In this document: positions 26,692 to 35,703 of the stretch, piece after piece
Layout of the letters: each line of letters opens with the position of its first letter
How positions within the stretch are numbered: position 1 is the stretch's first letter
Source: Streptomyces sp. NBC_00691
GTDB taxonomy: Bacteria > Actinomycetota > Actinomycetes > Streptomycetales > Streptomycetaceae
NCBI RefSeq assembly: GCF_036226665.1
Contig: NZ_CP109007.1
Span: 8,238,281 to 8,302,280, forward strand
DNA: 64,000 nucleotides
Direction of reading: 5' to 3'
Position numbers and translations under genes: made by a program
The notes under the pieces: model-generated
Told to the model about the DNA's origin: nothing
Database searches by the model: none
What the model saw: only the letters and a program-made list of their open reading frames with translations

Positions 26692-27996
26692 ATGAAGCGA
26701 CACACACAGCTCCTGAGAACCGCTGCCGTCGGTGGGGCGTCGCTGGCCATGACCCTCTCCCTGGCCGCCTGCGGCGGCTCCGACGACGCGTCGGGCGACT
26801 CCGGCACGATCCACGTGCTGGTGTACGGCGACGCGACGAACAAGGTGGAGGAGCAGCTGGTCGACACCTTCAACAAGACCTCGAAGGTCAAGGCGGTCCT
26901 CGACACCATCCCCGGTGCCGACTACCAGTCGAAGCTGCAGACGATCATCAGTGGCAAGCAGGCGCCGGACGTGTTCTTCAACTGGGGCGGCGGCAGCATC
27001 AAGCCCTACGTCGACGCCGGGCTCCTCATGCCGCTCGACGACTTCATCTCGAAGAACCCCAGGCTCAAGTCCGATTTTCTCCCCTCGGTCTTCAACACCG
27101 CGGTCGTCGACGGCAAGCCGTACGGCGTCCCCATGCGCGGCACCCAGCCCGTCCTGCTCTTCAGCAACGAGAAGGTCCTCAAGGACGCGGGCGTGAGCGC
27201 CCCTCGCACCTGGGCCGAGCTGCTGACCGCCGTCAAGGCCCTCAAGGCCAAGGGCGTCACCCCGATCGCCCTGGGCGGCGGCGACAAGTGGCCGACCCAG
27301 ATGTGGTTCCAGTACCTCTACGACCGGGTCGCCGGCCCCGAGCTCTTCCAGAAGGCCGTCGGCGGCGACAAGGACGTGTGGGCGAGCGAGGACAGCAAGA
27401 AGGCGCTGGGCAAGCTCAAGGAGCTGATCGACGCCGGTGGCTTCGGCACCAACTACGACTCGGTGAAGTTCACCGACGGCGGCTCCCCCGCCCTGCTCGC
27501 CACCGGCAAGGCCGCCTTCGAGCTGATGGGCTCATGGGAGTACTCCACCCTCCAGGACGCCCACCCGGACTTCGTGAAGAACGACCTGGGCTATGGCGCC
27601 TTCCCGACCGTCGAGGGCGGCAAGGGCGACCCCAACAACATCGCCGGCAACACCAACAACTTCTACTCGGTGCTCAAGACCACCAAGCACCCCGAGGCCG
27701 TCGCCGAGTTCCTGAAACTCATGTACTCCGACGAGTTCGTCAACGCCCAGCTCGCGGTCGGCAACCTGCCGACCACCACCAACACCGCGAAGTTCCTCGA
27801 CGCCTCGGCCAACCCCGCCTACTCCACCTTCCAGTACGACCTGGTGAAGAAGGCCCCCGCCTTCCAGCTCTCCTGGGACCAGGCCTTCCCCCCGGCCGCC
27901 ACGACCACCCTCCACCAGGCTGTCCAGCAGTTCTTCAACGGACAGATGGACACCGACGCCTTCATCGCCGCCATGCAGAGCCTGCCCGCGGCCTGA
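26692..27996 (+). CDS. bxlE: ABC transporter xylo-oligosaccharide-binding lipoprotein
   Basis: A 434-residue extracellular solute-binding protein of the family-1 sugar type. A lipoprotein signal peptide ends in the lipobox LAAC (cysteine near residue 26), then GGSDDASGDSG. The body has typical lobes, including TNNFYSVLKTTKHPEAVAEF. It is first in a four-gene operon with two permeases and a beta-xylosidase and by family precedent binds xylobiose. No ATPase gene is nearby; Streptomyces sugar importers usually share the MsiK ATPase. Confidence 0.9.
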   Translation: MKRHTQLLRTAAVGGASLAMTLSLAACGGSDDASGDSGTIHVLVYGDATNKVEEQLVDTFNKTSKVKAVLDTIPGADYQSKLQTIISGKQAPDVFFNWGGGSIKPYVDAGLLMPLDDFISKNPRLKSDFLPSVFNTAVVDGKPYGVPMRGTQPVLLFSNEKVLKDAGVSAPRTWAELLTAVKALKAKGVTPIALGGGDKWPTQMWFQYLYDRVAGPELFQKAVGGDKDVWASEDSKKALGKLKELIDAGGFGTNYDSVKFTDGGSPALLATGKAAFELMGSWEYSTLQDAHPDFVKNDLGYGAFPTVEGGKGDPNNIAGNTNNFYSVLKTTKHPEAVAEFLKLMYSDEFVNAQLAVGNLPTTTNTAKFLDASANPAYSTFQYDLVKKAPAFQLSWDQAFPPAATTTLHQAVQQFFNGQMDTDAFIAAMQSLPAA

Positions 27997-28013
27997 CGAC
28001 CGGACCAACCGAC

Positions 28014-28961
28014 ATGACCACTGCCACAGCCCCCGCCGTGGACAGCGTCGAGAAGCCCGGCACCCGGAGGCGGCCGAGCCGCCCCGGCACCGGGGTGGGC
28101 CGCCCGGGCTTCGCCTGGGCGGCGCCCGCCGCCGTCTTCTTCGGCCTGTTCGCCCTCGTCCCGCTCGCCCTGGTCGTCGTGCTCTCCTTCACCCGCTGGA
28201 ACGGTCTCGGCTCCCCCGAGTTCGCCGGCCTGGAGAACTGGAGCAAGCTCCTCGACGACCCCGTGATGGTCAAGAGCCTCTGGCTCAGCCTGCTCCTCAC
28301 CGTCCTCGGCGTCCTCGTCCAGACCCCCCTCAGCATCCTGCTCGGCGTCTGGGCCGCCGGCCACCAGCGCAACCGGGCCGTCCTCTCCGCGATCTACTTC
28401 GTCCCGCTGCTGCTCTCCATCACCGCCGTGTCCGTCCTGTGGCGGGCCGTGCTCGACCCCAACTTCGGCGTCCCCTCCCAGGCGACGTGGCTGTTCGGCG
28501 ACGGCAACCTCTTCGGCGTCCAGTCCAGCGCCCTCGGCGTCCTGGTCTTCGTCAGCACGTGGCAGTTCACCCCCCTGCACACCTTGCTCTACCAGGGCGC
28601 GGCCCGGGCCGTTCCCCAGGTCCTCTACCAGGCCGCCCAGATCGACGGCGCCGGCCGGTACCGCCAGTTCTTCCACATCACCCTGCCGCAGCTGCGCAAC
28701 ACCGTCATCACCTCGACGATCCTGATGGTGGTCGGCGGACTCACGACCTTCGACACCGTGCTGATCCTCACCCAGGGCGGTCCCGGCACCGACACCACGA
28801 ACAGCGCCTACTACATGTACCAGAAGGCCTTCAAGAGCTTCGACTTCGGAGGAGCCTCCGCGATCGCGCTCCTCCTCGTCCTCGTCGCCACCCTCGTCTC
28901 CCTCGTCATGGTCAGGCTGAGCGGCTACGACAAGATGCGCAGCACCATGGAGGGCGTGTGA
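28014..28961 (+). CDS. bxlF: ABC sugar transporter permease (MalF type)
   Basis: A 315-residue inner-membrane permease with six predicted helices. The EAA loop motif is YQAAQIDGAGRYRQFFHITLP, here AA-x2-DGA, and contacts the ATPase. LTQGGPGTDTTNSAYYMY is typical of MalF-type proteins. It lies 17 bases after bxlE and its stop overlaps the bxlG start by one base (TGATG). Confidence 0.95.
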   Translation: MTTATAPAVDSVEKPGTRRRPSRPGTGVGRPGFAWAAPAAVFFGLFALVPLALVVVLSFTRWNGLGSPEFAGLENWSKLLDDPVMVKSLWLSLLLTVLGVLVQTPLSILLGVWAAGHQRNRAVLSAIYFVPLLLSITAVSVLWRAVLDPNFGVPSQATWLFGDGNLFGVQSSALGVLVFVSTWQFTPLHTLLYQGAARAVPQVLYQAAQIDGAGRYRQFFHITLPQLRNTVITSTILMVVGGLTTFDTVLILTQGGPGTDTTNSAYYMYQKAFKSFDFGGASAIALLLVLVATLVSLVMVRLSGYDKMRSTMEGV

Positions 28962-29779
28962 TGCGGAAGCGTCCCCACTACCTCGCCGGATTCGGCTCGC
29001 TGGTCTGGCTGTTCGTCGTCGGCCTGCCGCTGTACGTGATGCTGGTCGCCACGTTCCAGACCCGGGCGGACTACGCGGCGAACGGACCCCTCGGGCTCCC
29101 GACGAACTTCACCCTCGACAACTACGTCAACGACCTGAACGACGGCTTCGCGCAGTACTTCCTCAACACGGTCATCGTAACCGTCGCCGTCGTGGGGCTC
29201 GTCCTGCTGCTCGTCCCGCCGCTCGCGTACGCGATCGTGCGCAGCGACGGCAAGGCGACGGGAAGGGTCTTCCGGCTCTTCCTGCTCGGACTCGCCATCC
29301 CGTCCCAGGCCGTGATCGTGCCGATGTTCTACCTGATCAACGAGGCCGGCCTCTACGACAACCTCCTCGGCGTCATCCTGCCGACCGCGGCCTTCGCCAT
29401 GCCCGTCTGCGCCCTGATCCTCACCGGCGTCATGCGCGACATCACCTCCGAGCTGTACGAGGCGATGACCGTCGACGGCGCCTCCTCCTGGCGGATCTTC
29501 CTCCAGCTGGTGCTGCCCCTGTCGAAGAGCGGCCTGTCGACGATCGTCGTCTTCTCCTCGCTCCAGGCGTGGAACGGCTTCCTGTTCCCGCTCGTGCTCA
29601 CCCAGTCCTCGGAGAACAAGGTCATCACCATGGGCCTCTACGACTTCCAGACCGAGCACGGCGTCGACATCCCCGGTCTACTCGCGGCCGTCGTCCTGTC
29701 CATGCTCCCCATCCTGCTCGTCTATCTGTTCGCCCGTCGCGCCCTGGTCCAGGGCCTGATGGGAGTCGGAGGAAAGTGA
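28961..29779 (+). CDS. bxlG: ABC sugar transporter permease (MalG type)
   Basis: A 272-residue inner-membrane permease. An N-terminal helix (LVWLFVVGLPLYVMLVATF) precedes a large periplasmic loop with NFTLDNYVNDLND. The EAA motif is LYEAMTVDGASSWRIFLQLV, and the C-terminal helix ends in FARRALVQGLMGVGGK, the usual MalG signature. It is translationally coupled to bxlF by a TGATG overlap and to bxlA by GTGA. Confidence 0.95.
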   Translation: MRKRPHYLAGFGSLVWLFVVGLPLYVMLVATFQTRADYAANGPLGLPTNFTLDNYVNDLNDGFAQYFLNTVIVTVAVVGLVLLLVPPLAYAIVRSDGKATGRVFRLFLLGLAIPSQAVIVPMFYLINEAGLYDNLLGVILPTAAFAMPVCALILTGVMRDITSELYEAMTVDGASSWRIFLQLVLPLSKSGLSTIVVFSSLQAWNGFLFPLVLTQSSENKVITMGLYDFQTEHGVDIPGLLAAVVLSMLPILLVYLFARRALVQGLMGVGGK

Positions 29780-32166
29780 CCGCACACATGGCCACGCCGC
29801 CTCACACCGCACTCGCTCCCTGGAGGGATCCCGCGCTGGACCCCGAGACCCGCGTCAACGCGCTGATCCGCGAGATGACGCTCCAGGAGAAGATCGCCCA
29901 GCTCTTCGGCGTCTGGGTCGGCGCGTCCGACGAAGGCGCCGAAGTCGCCCCGCATCAACACGACATGGAGGATCCGGTCGGCCTCGACGACCTGATCCCC
30001 CACGGACTCGGCCAGCTCACCCGGCCCTTCGGCACGGCCCCCGTCGACCCGGCACTCGGCGCCCTGTCTTTGATGCGGACGCAGGCGAGGATCACCGCCG
30101 GCAACCGCTTCGGCATCCCCGCCGTGGCGCACGAGGAGTGCCTCGCCGGCTTCGCCGCCTGGGGCGCCACCGCCTACCCCGTCCCGCTGTCCTGGGGCGC
30201 GACCTTCGACCCGGAGCTCGTACGGGAGATGGCCAGCGCGATCGGGCGGGACATGCGCGCGGTCGGCGTCCACCAGGGCCTGGCGCCGGTCCTCGATGTC
30301 GTGCGCGACGCCCGCTGGGGCCGCGTCGAGGAGACCATCGGCGAGGACCCCTACCTCGTCGGCACCGTCGCCACCGCCTATGTCCAGGGCCTGGAGTCCG
30401 CAGGGATCGTCGCCACCCTCAAGCACTTCGCCGGCTACTCCGCCTCCCGCGCGGGCCGCAACCTCGCCCCAGTCGCCATGGGCCGCCGCGAACTCGCCGA
30501 CGTGATCCTCCCGCCGTTCGAGATGGCCGTCCGTGAGAGCGGTATCCGGTCGGTGATGCACGCCTACACCGACACCGACGGCATCCCCTCCGCAGCCGAC
30601 GCGGATCTGCTCACCGGGCTGCTCCGCGACACCTGGGGCTTCACCGGCACCGTCGTCGCCGACTACTTCGGCATCGCCTTCCTCAAGACCCTGCACGGCG
30701 TGACCGGCACCTTCGGCGAGGCCGCCGCCGCGGCCCTCACCGCCGGCGTCGACGTCGAACTGCCCACCGTGAAGACCTTCGGCGCCCCGCTCCTCGACGC
30801 CGTCACGAAGGGCGAGGTGCCCGAGGACCTGGTGGACCGCGCGGTACGCAGGGTCCTCAGCCAGAAGATCGCGCTCGGCCTCCTCGACCCCGGCTGGAAC
30901 CCCGTCCCGCCCGCACTCGAGAACGCCGACACCACCACCGACCCCGAGCTCCTGCGCGGTACCATCGACCTCGACCCCCCCGCCAACCGCGAACTTGCAC
31001 GCCGGATTGCGGAACGGGCCGTCGTCCTCCTCCACAACGACGGCGCCCTGCCCCTCGACCCGGCCGCGCCCCGCCGGATCGCGCTGATCGGTCCTACAGC
31101 CGAAGCCGCCACAGCCGTCCTCGGCTGCTACTCCTTCCCCGTCCACGTCGGCGGACAGCACCCGGATATTGCCCTCGGCATCGACCTGCCCACCCTCCAC
31201 GAAGCGCTCCGGGCGGAATTCCCCGCCGCCGACATCGTCGTCGCGCAGGGCACGGGCATCGATGACGGGGCGACCGAAGGCATCCCTGCGGCCGTCGCGC
31301 TCGCCCGCGACGCCGACCTCGTCATTGCCGCGCTGGGGGACCGCGCCGGCCTCTTCGGCCGCGGCACCAGCGGCGAAGGCTGCGACGCCGAATCCCTCAG
31401 CCTCCCCGGGGCCCAGCAACAGCTCCTCGACGCTCTCCTCGACACCGGCACCCCCGTGATCGGCACGCTGCTGGCCGGACGCCCCTACGTCCTGGGCCGT
31501 GCCACCGACGAGGCAGCCGCCATCGTCCAGTCCTTCTTCCCCGGCGAATCCGGAACGGGTGCCGTCGCCTCCGTCCTCAGCGGCCGCACCAACCCCAGCG
31601 GACGTCTGCCCGTCAGCATTCCCCGCCACCCCGGCGCCCAGCCCTCCACCTACCTCGCCGCCCGTCTGGGCCACGCCAGCGAGGTCTCCAGCATCGACCC
31701 CGCTCCCGCGTTCGGCTTCGGCCACGGCCTCACCTACACCACCTTCGCCTGGTCCGGCCTCACCATCGAGGCAGCCGAGGCTCCGACGGACGGCGAGTTC
31801 CATCTCACCTTCACCGTCGAGAACACCGGAGACCGCAGTGGCACCGAACTCGTCCAGCTCTACCTCCACGACCCGGTCGCCTCCGTCGTCCAACCCGTGC
31901 AGAGACTCATCGGCTACGTGCGGCTCGACCTGGCCGCCGGCGAGAAGAAGCTCGTCGCCGTGGACGTACCCGCCGACCTCGCCTCCTTCACCGGCCGCGA
32001 CAGCAGGCGCGCGGTCGAACCGGGAGAGCTGGAACTCCGGTTCGCCTCCTCCAGCACCACACCCAGGCTCACCACCCGCGTCACCCTCACCGGCCCCGTG
32101 CGCCACGTCGACCACCACCGACACCTGCACGCCCACTTCCAGACCACCCCGCACACCTCCTACTGA
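29776..32166 (+). CDS. bxlA: GH3 beta-xylosidase
   Basis: A 796-residue cytoplasmic glycosidase (no signal peptide) that should release xylose from imported xylobiose. GH3 N-domain landmarks: KHFAGYSASRAGRN and GFTGTVVADYFGI, where the aspartate (about residue 296) is the nucleophile. The C-domain holds GDRAGLFGRGTSGEGCD, and an FnIII-like domain ends the protein. The GTG at 29776 overlaps the bxlG stop (GTGA); ATG at 29788 is an alternative. It closes the bxl operon and feeds XylA/XylB. Confidence 0.92.
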   Translation: MTAHMATPPHTALAPWRDPALDPETRVNALIREMTLQEKIAQLFGVWVGASDEGAEVAPHQHDMEDPVGLDDLIPHGLGQLTRPFGTAPVDPALGALSLMRTQARITAGNRFGIPAVAHEECLAGFAAWGATAYPVPLSWGATFDPELVREMASAIGRDMRAVGVHQGLAPVLDVVRDARWGRVEETIGEDPYLVGTVATAYVQGLESAGIVATLKHFAGYSASRAGRNLAPVAMGRRELADVILPPFEMAVRESGIRSVMHAYTDTDGIPSAADADLLTGLLRDTWGFTGTVVADYFGIAFLKTLHGVTGTFGEAAAAALTAGVDVELPTVKTFGAPLLDAVTKGEVPEDLVDRAVRRVLSQKIALGLLDPGWNPVPPALENADTTTDPELLRGTIDLDPPANRELARRIAERAVVLLHNDGALPLDPAAPRRIALIGPTAEAATAVLGCYSFPVHVGGQHPDIALGIDLPTLHEALRAEFPAADIVVAQGTGIDDGATEGIPAAVALARDADLVIAALGDRAGLFGRGTSGEGCDAESLSLPGAQQQLLDALLDTGTPVIGTLLAGRPYVLGRATDEAAAIVQSFFPGESGTGAVASVLSGRTNPSGRLPVSIPRHPGAQPSTYLAARLGHASEVSSIDPAPAFGFGHGLTYTTFAWSGLTIEAAEAPTDGEFHLTFTVENTGDRSGTELVQLYLHDPVASVVQPVQRLIGYVRLDLAAGEKKLVAVDVPADLASFTGRDSRRAVEPGELELRFASSSTTPRLTTRVTLTGPVRHVDHHRHLHAHFQTTPHTSY

Positions 32167-32170
32167 TCAC

Positions 32171-32206
32171 ATGGCTCCGGCCGGCTTCCAGGCCGGCCGG
32201 AGCCAT
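32171..32206. terminator. hairpin terminator after bxlA
   Basis: Perfect 15-base arms (32171-32185 and 32192-32206) with a 6-base loop begin 4 bases after the bxlA stop codon. Confidence 0.85.
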
Positions 32207-32231
32207 TACTGTCACGAGCGAAGGAGCCGCC

Positions 32232-33518
32232 ATGACCAGCCCCCTGACGAACTGGGCCGGGAACGTCACCTTCGGTATGCGGCGCTTCCACGCCCCGACC
32301 TCTGTCACGGAACTCAGGCAGATCGTGGCCCAGGCCGACGCCGTGCGCGCACTGGGCACCGGACATTCGTTCAACGCCCTCGCCGACACGACAGGCGACC
32401 TCGTCTCCACCGCCGACCTCCCGCGGACGATCGACATCGACCCCGCCGCCCGCACCGTCACCGTCAGCGGCGGCACCCGCTTCGGAACCCTCGCCTCCGC
32501 CCTCCACGGCGCCGGGTACGCCCTTCATAACCTCGGCTCGCTCCCGCACATCTCCATCGCCGGAGCCTGCGCTACCGGAACGCACGGATCGGGCGACACC
32601 AACGGCAACCTGTCCTCCGCCGTCCGCGTCCTCCACTACGTCGATGCCGCGGGCGAACTGGTGACGCTCGACCGCAGCTCCGCCGAGTTCGCCGGCTCGG
32701 TCGTGGCGCTCGGCGCCCTCGGTATCGTCACCCACCTCACCCTCGACGTGGTACCCGCCTTCGACATCCAGCAGTGGGTGTACGAAGGCCTTCCCACCGA
32801 GATCCTGAGGGCCCGGTTTCCCGAGGTGATGTCCGCCGCCTACAGCGTCAGCGTGTTCACTCGGTGGCGCGGCGAGTCCGTCGACCAGGTCTGGCTCAGG
32901 CGCAAGGTGGACGACGACGGGCCGGTCCCCGGCCCCGCACGCTGGCACGGAGCGACGAGAGCCGACAAACAGCGCCACCCCGTCCCGGGCATGACCGCCG
33001 ACGCCTGCACTCTTCAACTGGGCATCAGCGGACCCTCCCACCTCAGGCTTCCCCACTTCCGCCTGGACGCGGCCCCCAGCAGCCGCGGCGACGAGTTCCA
33101 GTCCGAGTACTTCGTCGCTCGCGAGGATGCTGTGGCTGCCTTCGATGCCCTCCACGACATCCGGAAACGCTTCGCCCCATGCCTCCGGATCAGCGAGATC
33201 CGCACGATAGCCGCCGACGATCTCTGGCTCAGCCCGGCCCACCACCGCGACTCTGTCGCCTTCCACTTCACCTGGCTCCCCGACCAGAGGGCCGTCACCG
33301 CAGCACTGCGGCACATCGAGAACGCTCTGGCTCCCTTCGCTGCCCGCCCCCACTGGGGAAAACTGTTCACCCTCGAACCCGACGCGCTGCGTGCCCTCTA
33401 TCCGGCCTACGGCCCCTTCGAACAGCTCCTGAGCGCTCGCGATCCGGAAGGTGTCTTCCGGAACAACCTGCTCCGACGACTCTTCGCCCTTGAGGCCGGC
33501 CCCAAAACGCCTAACTGA
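32232..33518 (+). CDS. aldO: alditol (xylitol) oxidase, FAD-dependent
   Basis: A 428-residue flavoprotein of the vanillyl-alcohol-oxidase superfamily, very like Streptomyces AldO, which oxidises xylitol and sorbitol at C1 with O2, giving the aldose and H2O2. Landmarks: NWAGNVTFGMRRFHAPTSV, LGTGHSFNAL with His45 at the expected covalent FAD position, ATGTHGSGDTNGNLSS, and the C-terminal FAARPHWGKLFTLEP. The final FAD-site residues are intact. It has its own ribosome site behind the bxlA terminator. It would return xylitol to xylose, so it fits the xylose island. Confidence 0.88.
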   Translation: MTSPLTNWAGNVTFGMRRFHAPTSVTELRQIVAQADAVRALGTGHSFNALADTTGDLVSTADLPRTIDIDPAARTVTVSGGTRFGTLASALHGAGYALHNLGSLPHISIAGACATGTHGSGDTNGNLSSAVRVLHYVDAAGELVTLDRSSAEFAGSVVALGALGIVTHLTLDVVPAFDIQQWVYEGLPTEILRARFPEVMSAAYSVSVFTRWRGESVDQVWLRRKVDDDGPVPGPARWHGATRADKQRHPVPGMTADACTLQLGISGPSHLRLPHFRLDAAPSSRGDEFQSEYFVAREDAVAAFDALHDIRKRFAPCLRISEIRTIAADDLWLSPAHHRDSVAFHFTWLPDQRAVTAALRHIENALAPFAARPHWGKLFTLEPDALRALYPAYGPFEQLLSARDPEGVFRNNLLRRLFALEAGPKTPN

Positions 33519-33730
33519 TCGTTTCAAAATGAGTTCGGCGTGAGGGCTTGGTCTGGTGGCGGCAGACTGGTGCGGGTGTCGGATGATCTGGTGCCTGATG
33601 ATCTGTGGGAACGCATCGCCCCACTGCTGCCCCCCGCCCGCCGAGGCGCCCTCGGTACCCCGGACGCCTGCCGGCGGACGACCGTGCGGCCCTGAGGAGC
33701 ATCGTCTACGTCCTGCTGTCGGCGTACACG
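33519..33730 (+). pseudogene. 5' remnant of an IS5-like transposase gene
   Basis: The segment starts with GATCGTTTCAAAATG, nearly identical to the end at 39128-39142. It then encodes DLVPDDLWERIAPLLPP, the N-terminus of IS5-type transposases. A frameshift moves the match to RYPGRLPADDRAALRSIVYV before it stops at 33733. The catalytic part is absent. Confidence 0.65.
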
Positions 33731-33833
33731 TGAACGTGCATGGCCGCGTACGGATGAACGTGCAGAGTTCCTGATGTGCTGAAGTTCAGGGTTCGGCACT
33801 CTGCTGCCTGTTGGTCGAGGTCGCAGAGATGGG

Positions 33834-34412
33834 GTGGCCGTGGTCCTGGATCCGCAGCGCTGGCGGGAACTACGGCGCTTTCGTGGCCTGGGGGAGTCCG
33901 GAGCGATGAGCCTGACCGAGGTCGCGAAGGAAACGGGCCTGAACTGGCGGACGGTCAGCAAGTACCTGGCAGGCGACGGACCCGCCGCACCTCCGCGCCG
34001 GTCGCCGAACGGCAGGTCACGGGTCAGGGTGATCGACGAGTTCGCGCCGCTGGTCGACTCGATGCTGCGGGCGGAGATCTTGATGAAGGCCGCCGTGATC
34101 CACGGGCGACTTGTGGCGGAGTACGGGTTCACCGGCAACTACCAGCGGACCAAGCTCTACGTCCAGGAAGCCCGGCCTCGGATTGCCGAGGAACTCGGCA
34201 TCACGCCGAATGAGTTGGCGGGCATGCACCGCCGTTTCGAGGCGATCCCGGGCGCCCAGGCCCAGGTGGACTGGGGCGACGAGGGCAAGATCCTCGCCAC
34301 CGCGATCCTCGACCGGCTCCTCCACCACTGCGAAGTGATCTCCATCAACGGCCCCAGCTACCGGCTCAAGTACCGCCTCCAGGCCATCGAGCGAGAGAAC
34401 GACGTGGCCTGA
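33834..34412 (+). pseudogene. in-frame fusion of IstA N-terminus to IstB C-terminus
   Basis: Residues 1 to about 150 match IS21 IstA: the helix-turn-helix SLTEVAKETGLNWRTVSKYL, then EYGFTGNYQRTKLYVQEARP and GAQAQVDWGDEGK, which carries the first catalytic aspartate. The rest, ILDRLLHHCEVISINGPSYR then LKYRLQA, is the C-terminal end of the IstB ATPase. About 1.5 kb of normal istA/istB has been deleted while keeping the frame. Neither activity can remain. Confidence 0.8.
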
Positions 34413-34422
34413 CCAGCTGCGA

Positions 34423-34824
34423 TCAGGACACCAGGTCGTCGCCCGGCGCGATGAAGGCGTCGGCACTATCAGCATCCTCGACATGCCCTTGGGCATCGAC
34501 CGTGATGGCTGTCGCCCGCCCCTGCGACGTGATGAGCCAGGCCAGCACCTGTTCCGTCAGCGGCGTTCCACCCGGGCCCTCGTCCTTCCAATGCACCCGC
34601 CACCCTCCGCCAGGCACCGCGGCCACGACCTGGTCGGCCCGCTCCAGGTGGGAGAAGTCCTCGTAGTCCGTCACCGGACGCAGGGCACCACGCTTGGGAT
34701 CGACGACCAGGGCTGTCCCGGGCGCCTGGTCCCAGCCCTCCACACGGACCATGCGGCCGATCTCGGTGTCGGTGCCGTTGAAGATCGCGGTCCAGCCGGT
34801 CTGATTGAAATGGCGAAGAGTCAC
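34423..34824 (-). CDS. hypothetical protein carried inside the IS21 derivative
   Basis: A 133-residue soluble acidic protein with good codon bias, starting MTLRHFNQTGWTAIFNGTDT. It is rich in Trp (GGGWRVHWKDEGPGG, EQVLAWLITSQGR) and has an acidic end. I do not recognise the family. It converges with the IstA-IstB relic, leaving 10 bases between stops, and both genes lie between the element's inverted repeats. It may be a cargo gene or a host gene trapped by the deletion. Confidence 0.65.
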   Translation of the reverse strand: MTLRHFNQTGWTAIFNGTDTEIGRMVRVEGWDQAPGTALVVDPKRGALRPVTDYEDFSHLERADQVVAAVPGGGWRVHWKDEGPGGTPLTEQVLAWLITSQGRATAITVDAQGHVEDADSADAFIAPGDDLVS

Positions 34825-35024
34825 CGCTCCATCATCTCGAACACGACGCTCGCGCTTCAGAGGTCTCCTTGCACTGCGCGTTCATCCGTACGCGGCTCTG
34901 CACATAGGCGAGTACGCAGACAGCTCTGCGATCGGGTGAAAGGCGGCGGCACTGTGGTCGGCGATCACCCGGTCTCTGCCCGGGGTGTGCACGAGCCGAG
35001 GGCTGGCGGGCGCAGTGGGGGAGG

Positions 35025-35606
35025 TCAGGCCGTAACGGCGGCCTGCGTGTTGTGGGTAGGGGCGAGTGCCTCAGTCCAGGTGAGCAGCTGGTCGAGCATC
35101 TGGGTGAGGGCGGGGCCCTGGTGTTCGCCGGGGGTGAAGGAGGCGCCGAAGTCGGCGAAGTCGGTGCGCAGGTTGAGGGTGACGGTGGCGGAGACGTCGG
35201 CGATCTGCGGTGCGCCGAGGACGGGGCGCAGGGCCTCGGCGGCGCGGACGCCGCCGTCGACGCCGTAGGAGACGAGGCCGGCGGCCTTGTTGTTCCACTC
35301 GGCGTAGACGCGGTCGAGGGCGTTCTTGAGCGCGCCGGGGAAGGAGTGGTTGTACTCGGGGGTGACTATGACGTAGCCGTCGAAGGCGGCGACCGTGGCG
35401 GCCCACTGCTGGGTGTAGGGGTGGGTGTAGCGGCCCATCGCGGGCGGCAAGGGCTCGTCGATCTGCGGCAGGTCGGCTTCGGCGAGGTCGACGAGTTCGT
35501 AGTCGGCGTCGCCGCGTCGGCGGGCCTGTTCCAGGACCCACTGGGCGACGTTAGCTCCGGCGCGGCCGGTGCGGGTGCTGCTGAGAATGATCGCGATCTT
35601 CGGCAA
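35025..35606 (-). CDS. NADPH-dependent FMN reductase
   Basis: A 193-residue flavodoxin-fold reductase of the NADPH-dependent FMN reductase (SsuE/ArsH-like) family. The phosphate loop SSTRTGRAGANVAQWV binds FMN, and VTPEYNHSFPGALKNALDRV is the family signature. A TTG start at 35606 is chosen because AGGAG precedes it at the right distance and the protein then begins at its first beta strand. The gene lies about 100 bases downstream of the TetX-like monooxygenase on the same strand, so it may supply reduced flavin or act in the same response. Confidence 0.85.
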   Translation of the reverse strand: MPKIAIILSSTRTGRAGANVAQWVLEQARRRGDADYELVDLAEADLPQIDEPLPPAMGRYTHPYTQQWAATVAAFDGYVIVTPEYNHSFPGALKNALDRVYAEWNNKAAGLVSYGVDGGVRAAEALRPVLGAPQIADVSATVTLNLRTDFADFGASFTPGEHQGPALTQMLDQLLTWTEALAPTHNTQAAVTA

Positions 35607-35703
35607 CGTGACTCCTGTGGGTGAGAGGTTTCCGGGCGGCGGGCGCACCGGCCTTGTGGGGAAGGTCGGTGGGGCCCGCAGCTGTGTGGTTGTGGGGGTG
35701 GGG

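Larger units (their letters stand above)
33736..34903 (+). mobile_element. internally deleted IS21-family element with a passenger gene
   Basis: Imperfect terminal inverted repeats of about 30 bases bound this segment: 33736-33766 and the complement of about 34872-34903, sharing CCGCGTACGGATGAACG and GTGCA ends. Inside are a fused istA'-'istB frame and, on the opposite strand, a gene not normally found in IS21. The element lacks a complete transposase and helper ATPase, so it could move only in trans. Confidence 0.65.

Noticed and set aside
29722..32154. An 810-codon open frame on the minus strand opposite bxlA
   Set aside because: It is antisense to a clear GH3 gene, is low-complexity (Gly, Glu, Val, Asp) and matches no fold. 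Long antisense frames are usual in genes with G/C third positions.
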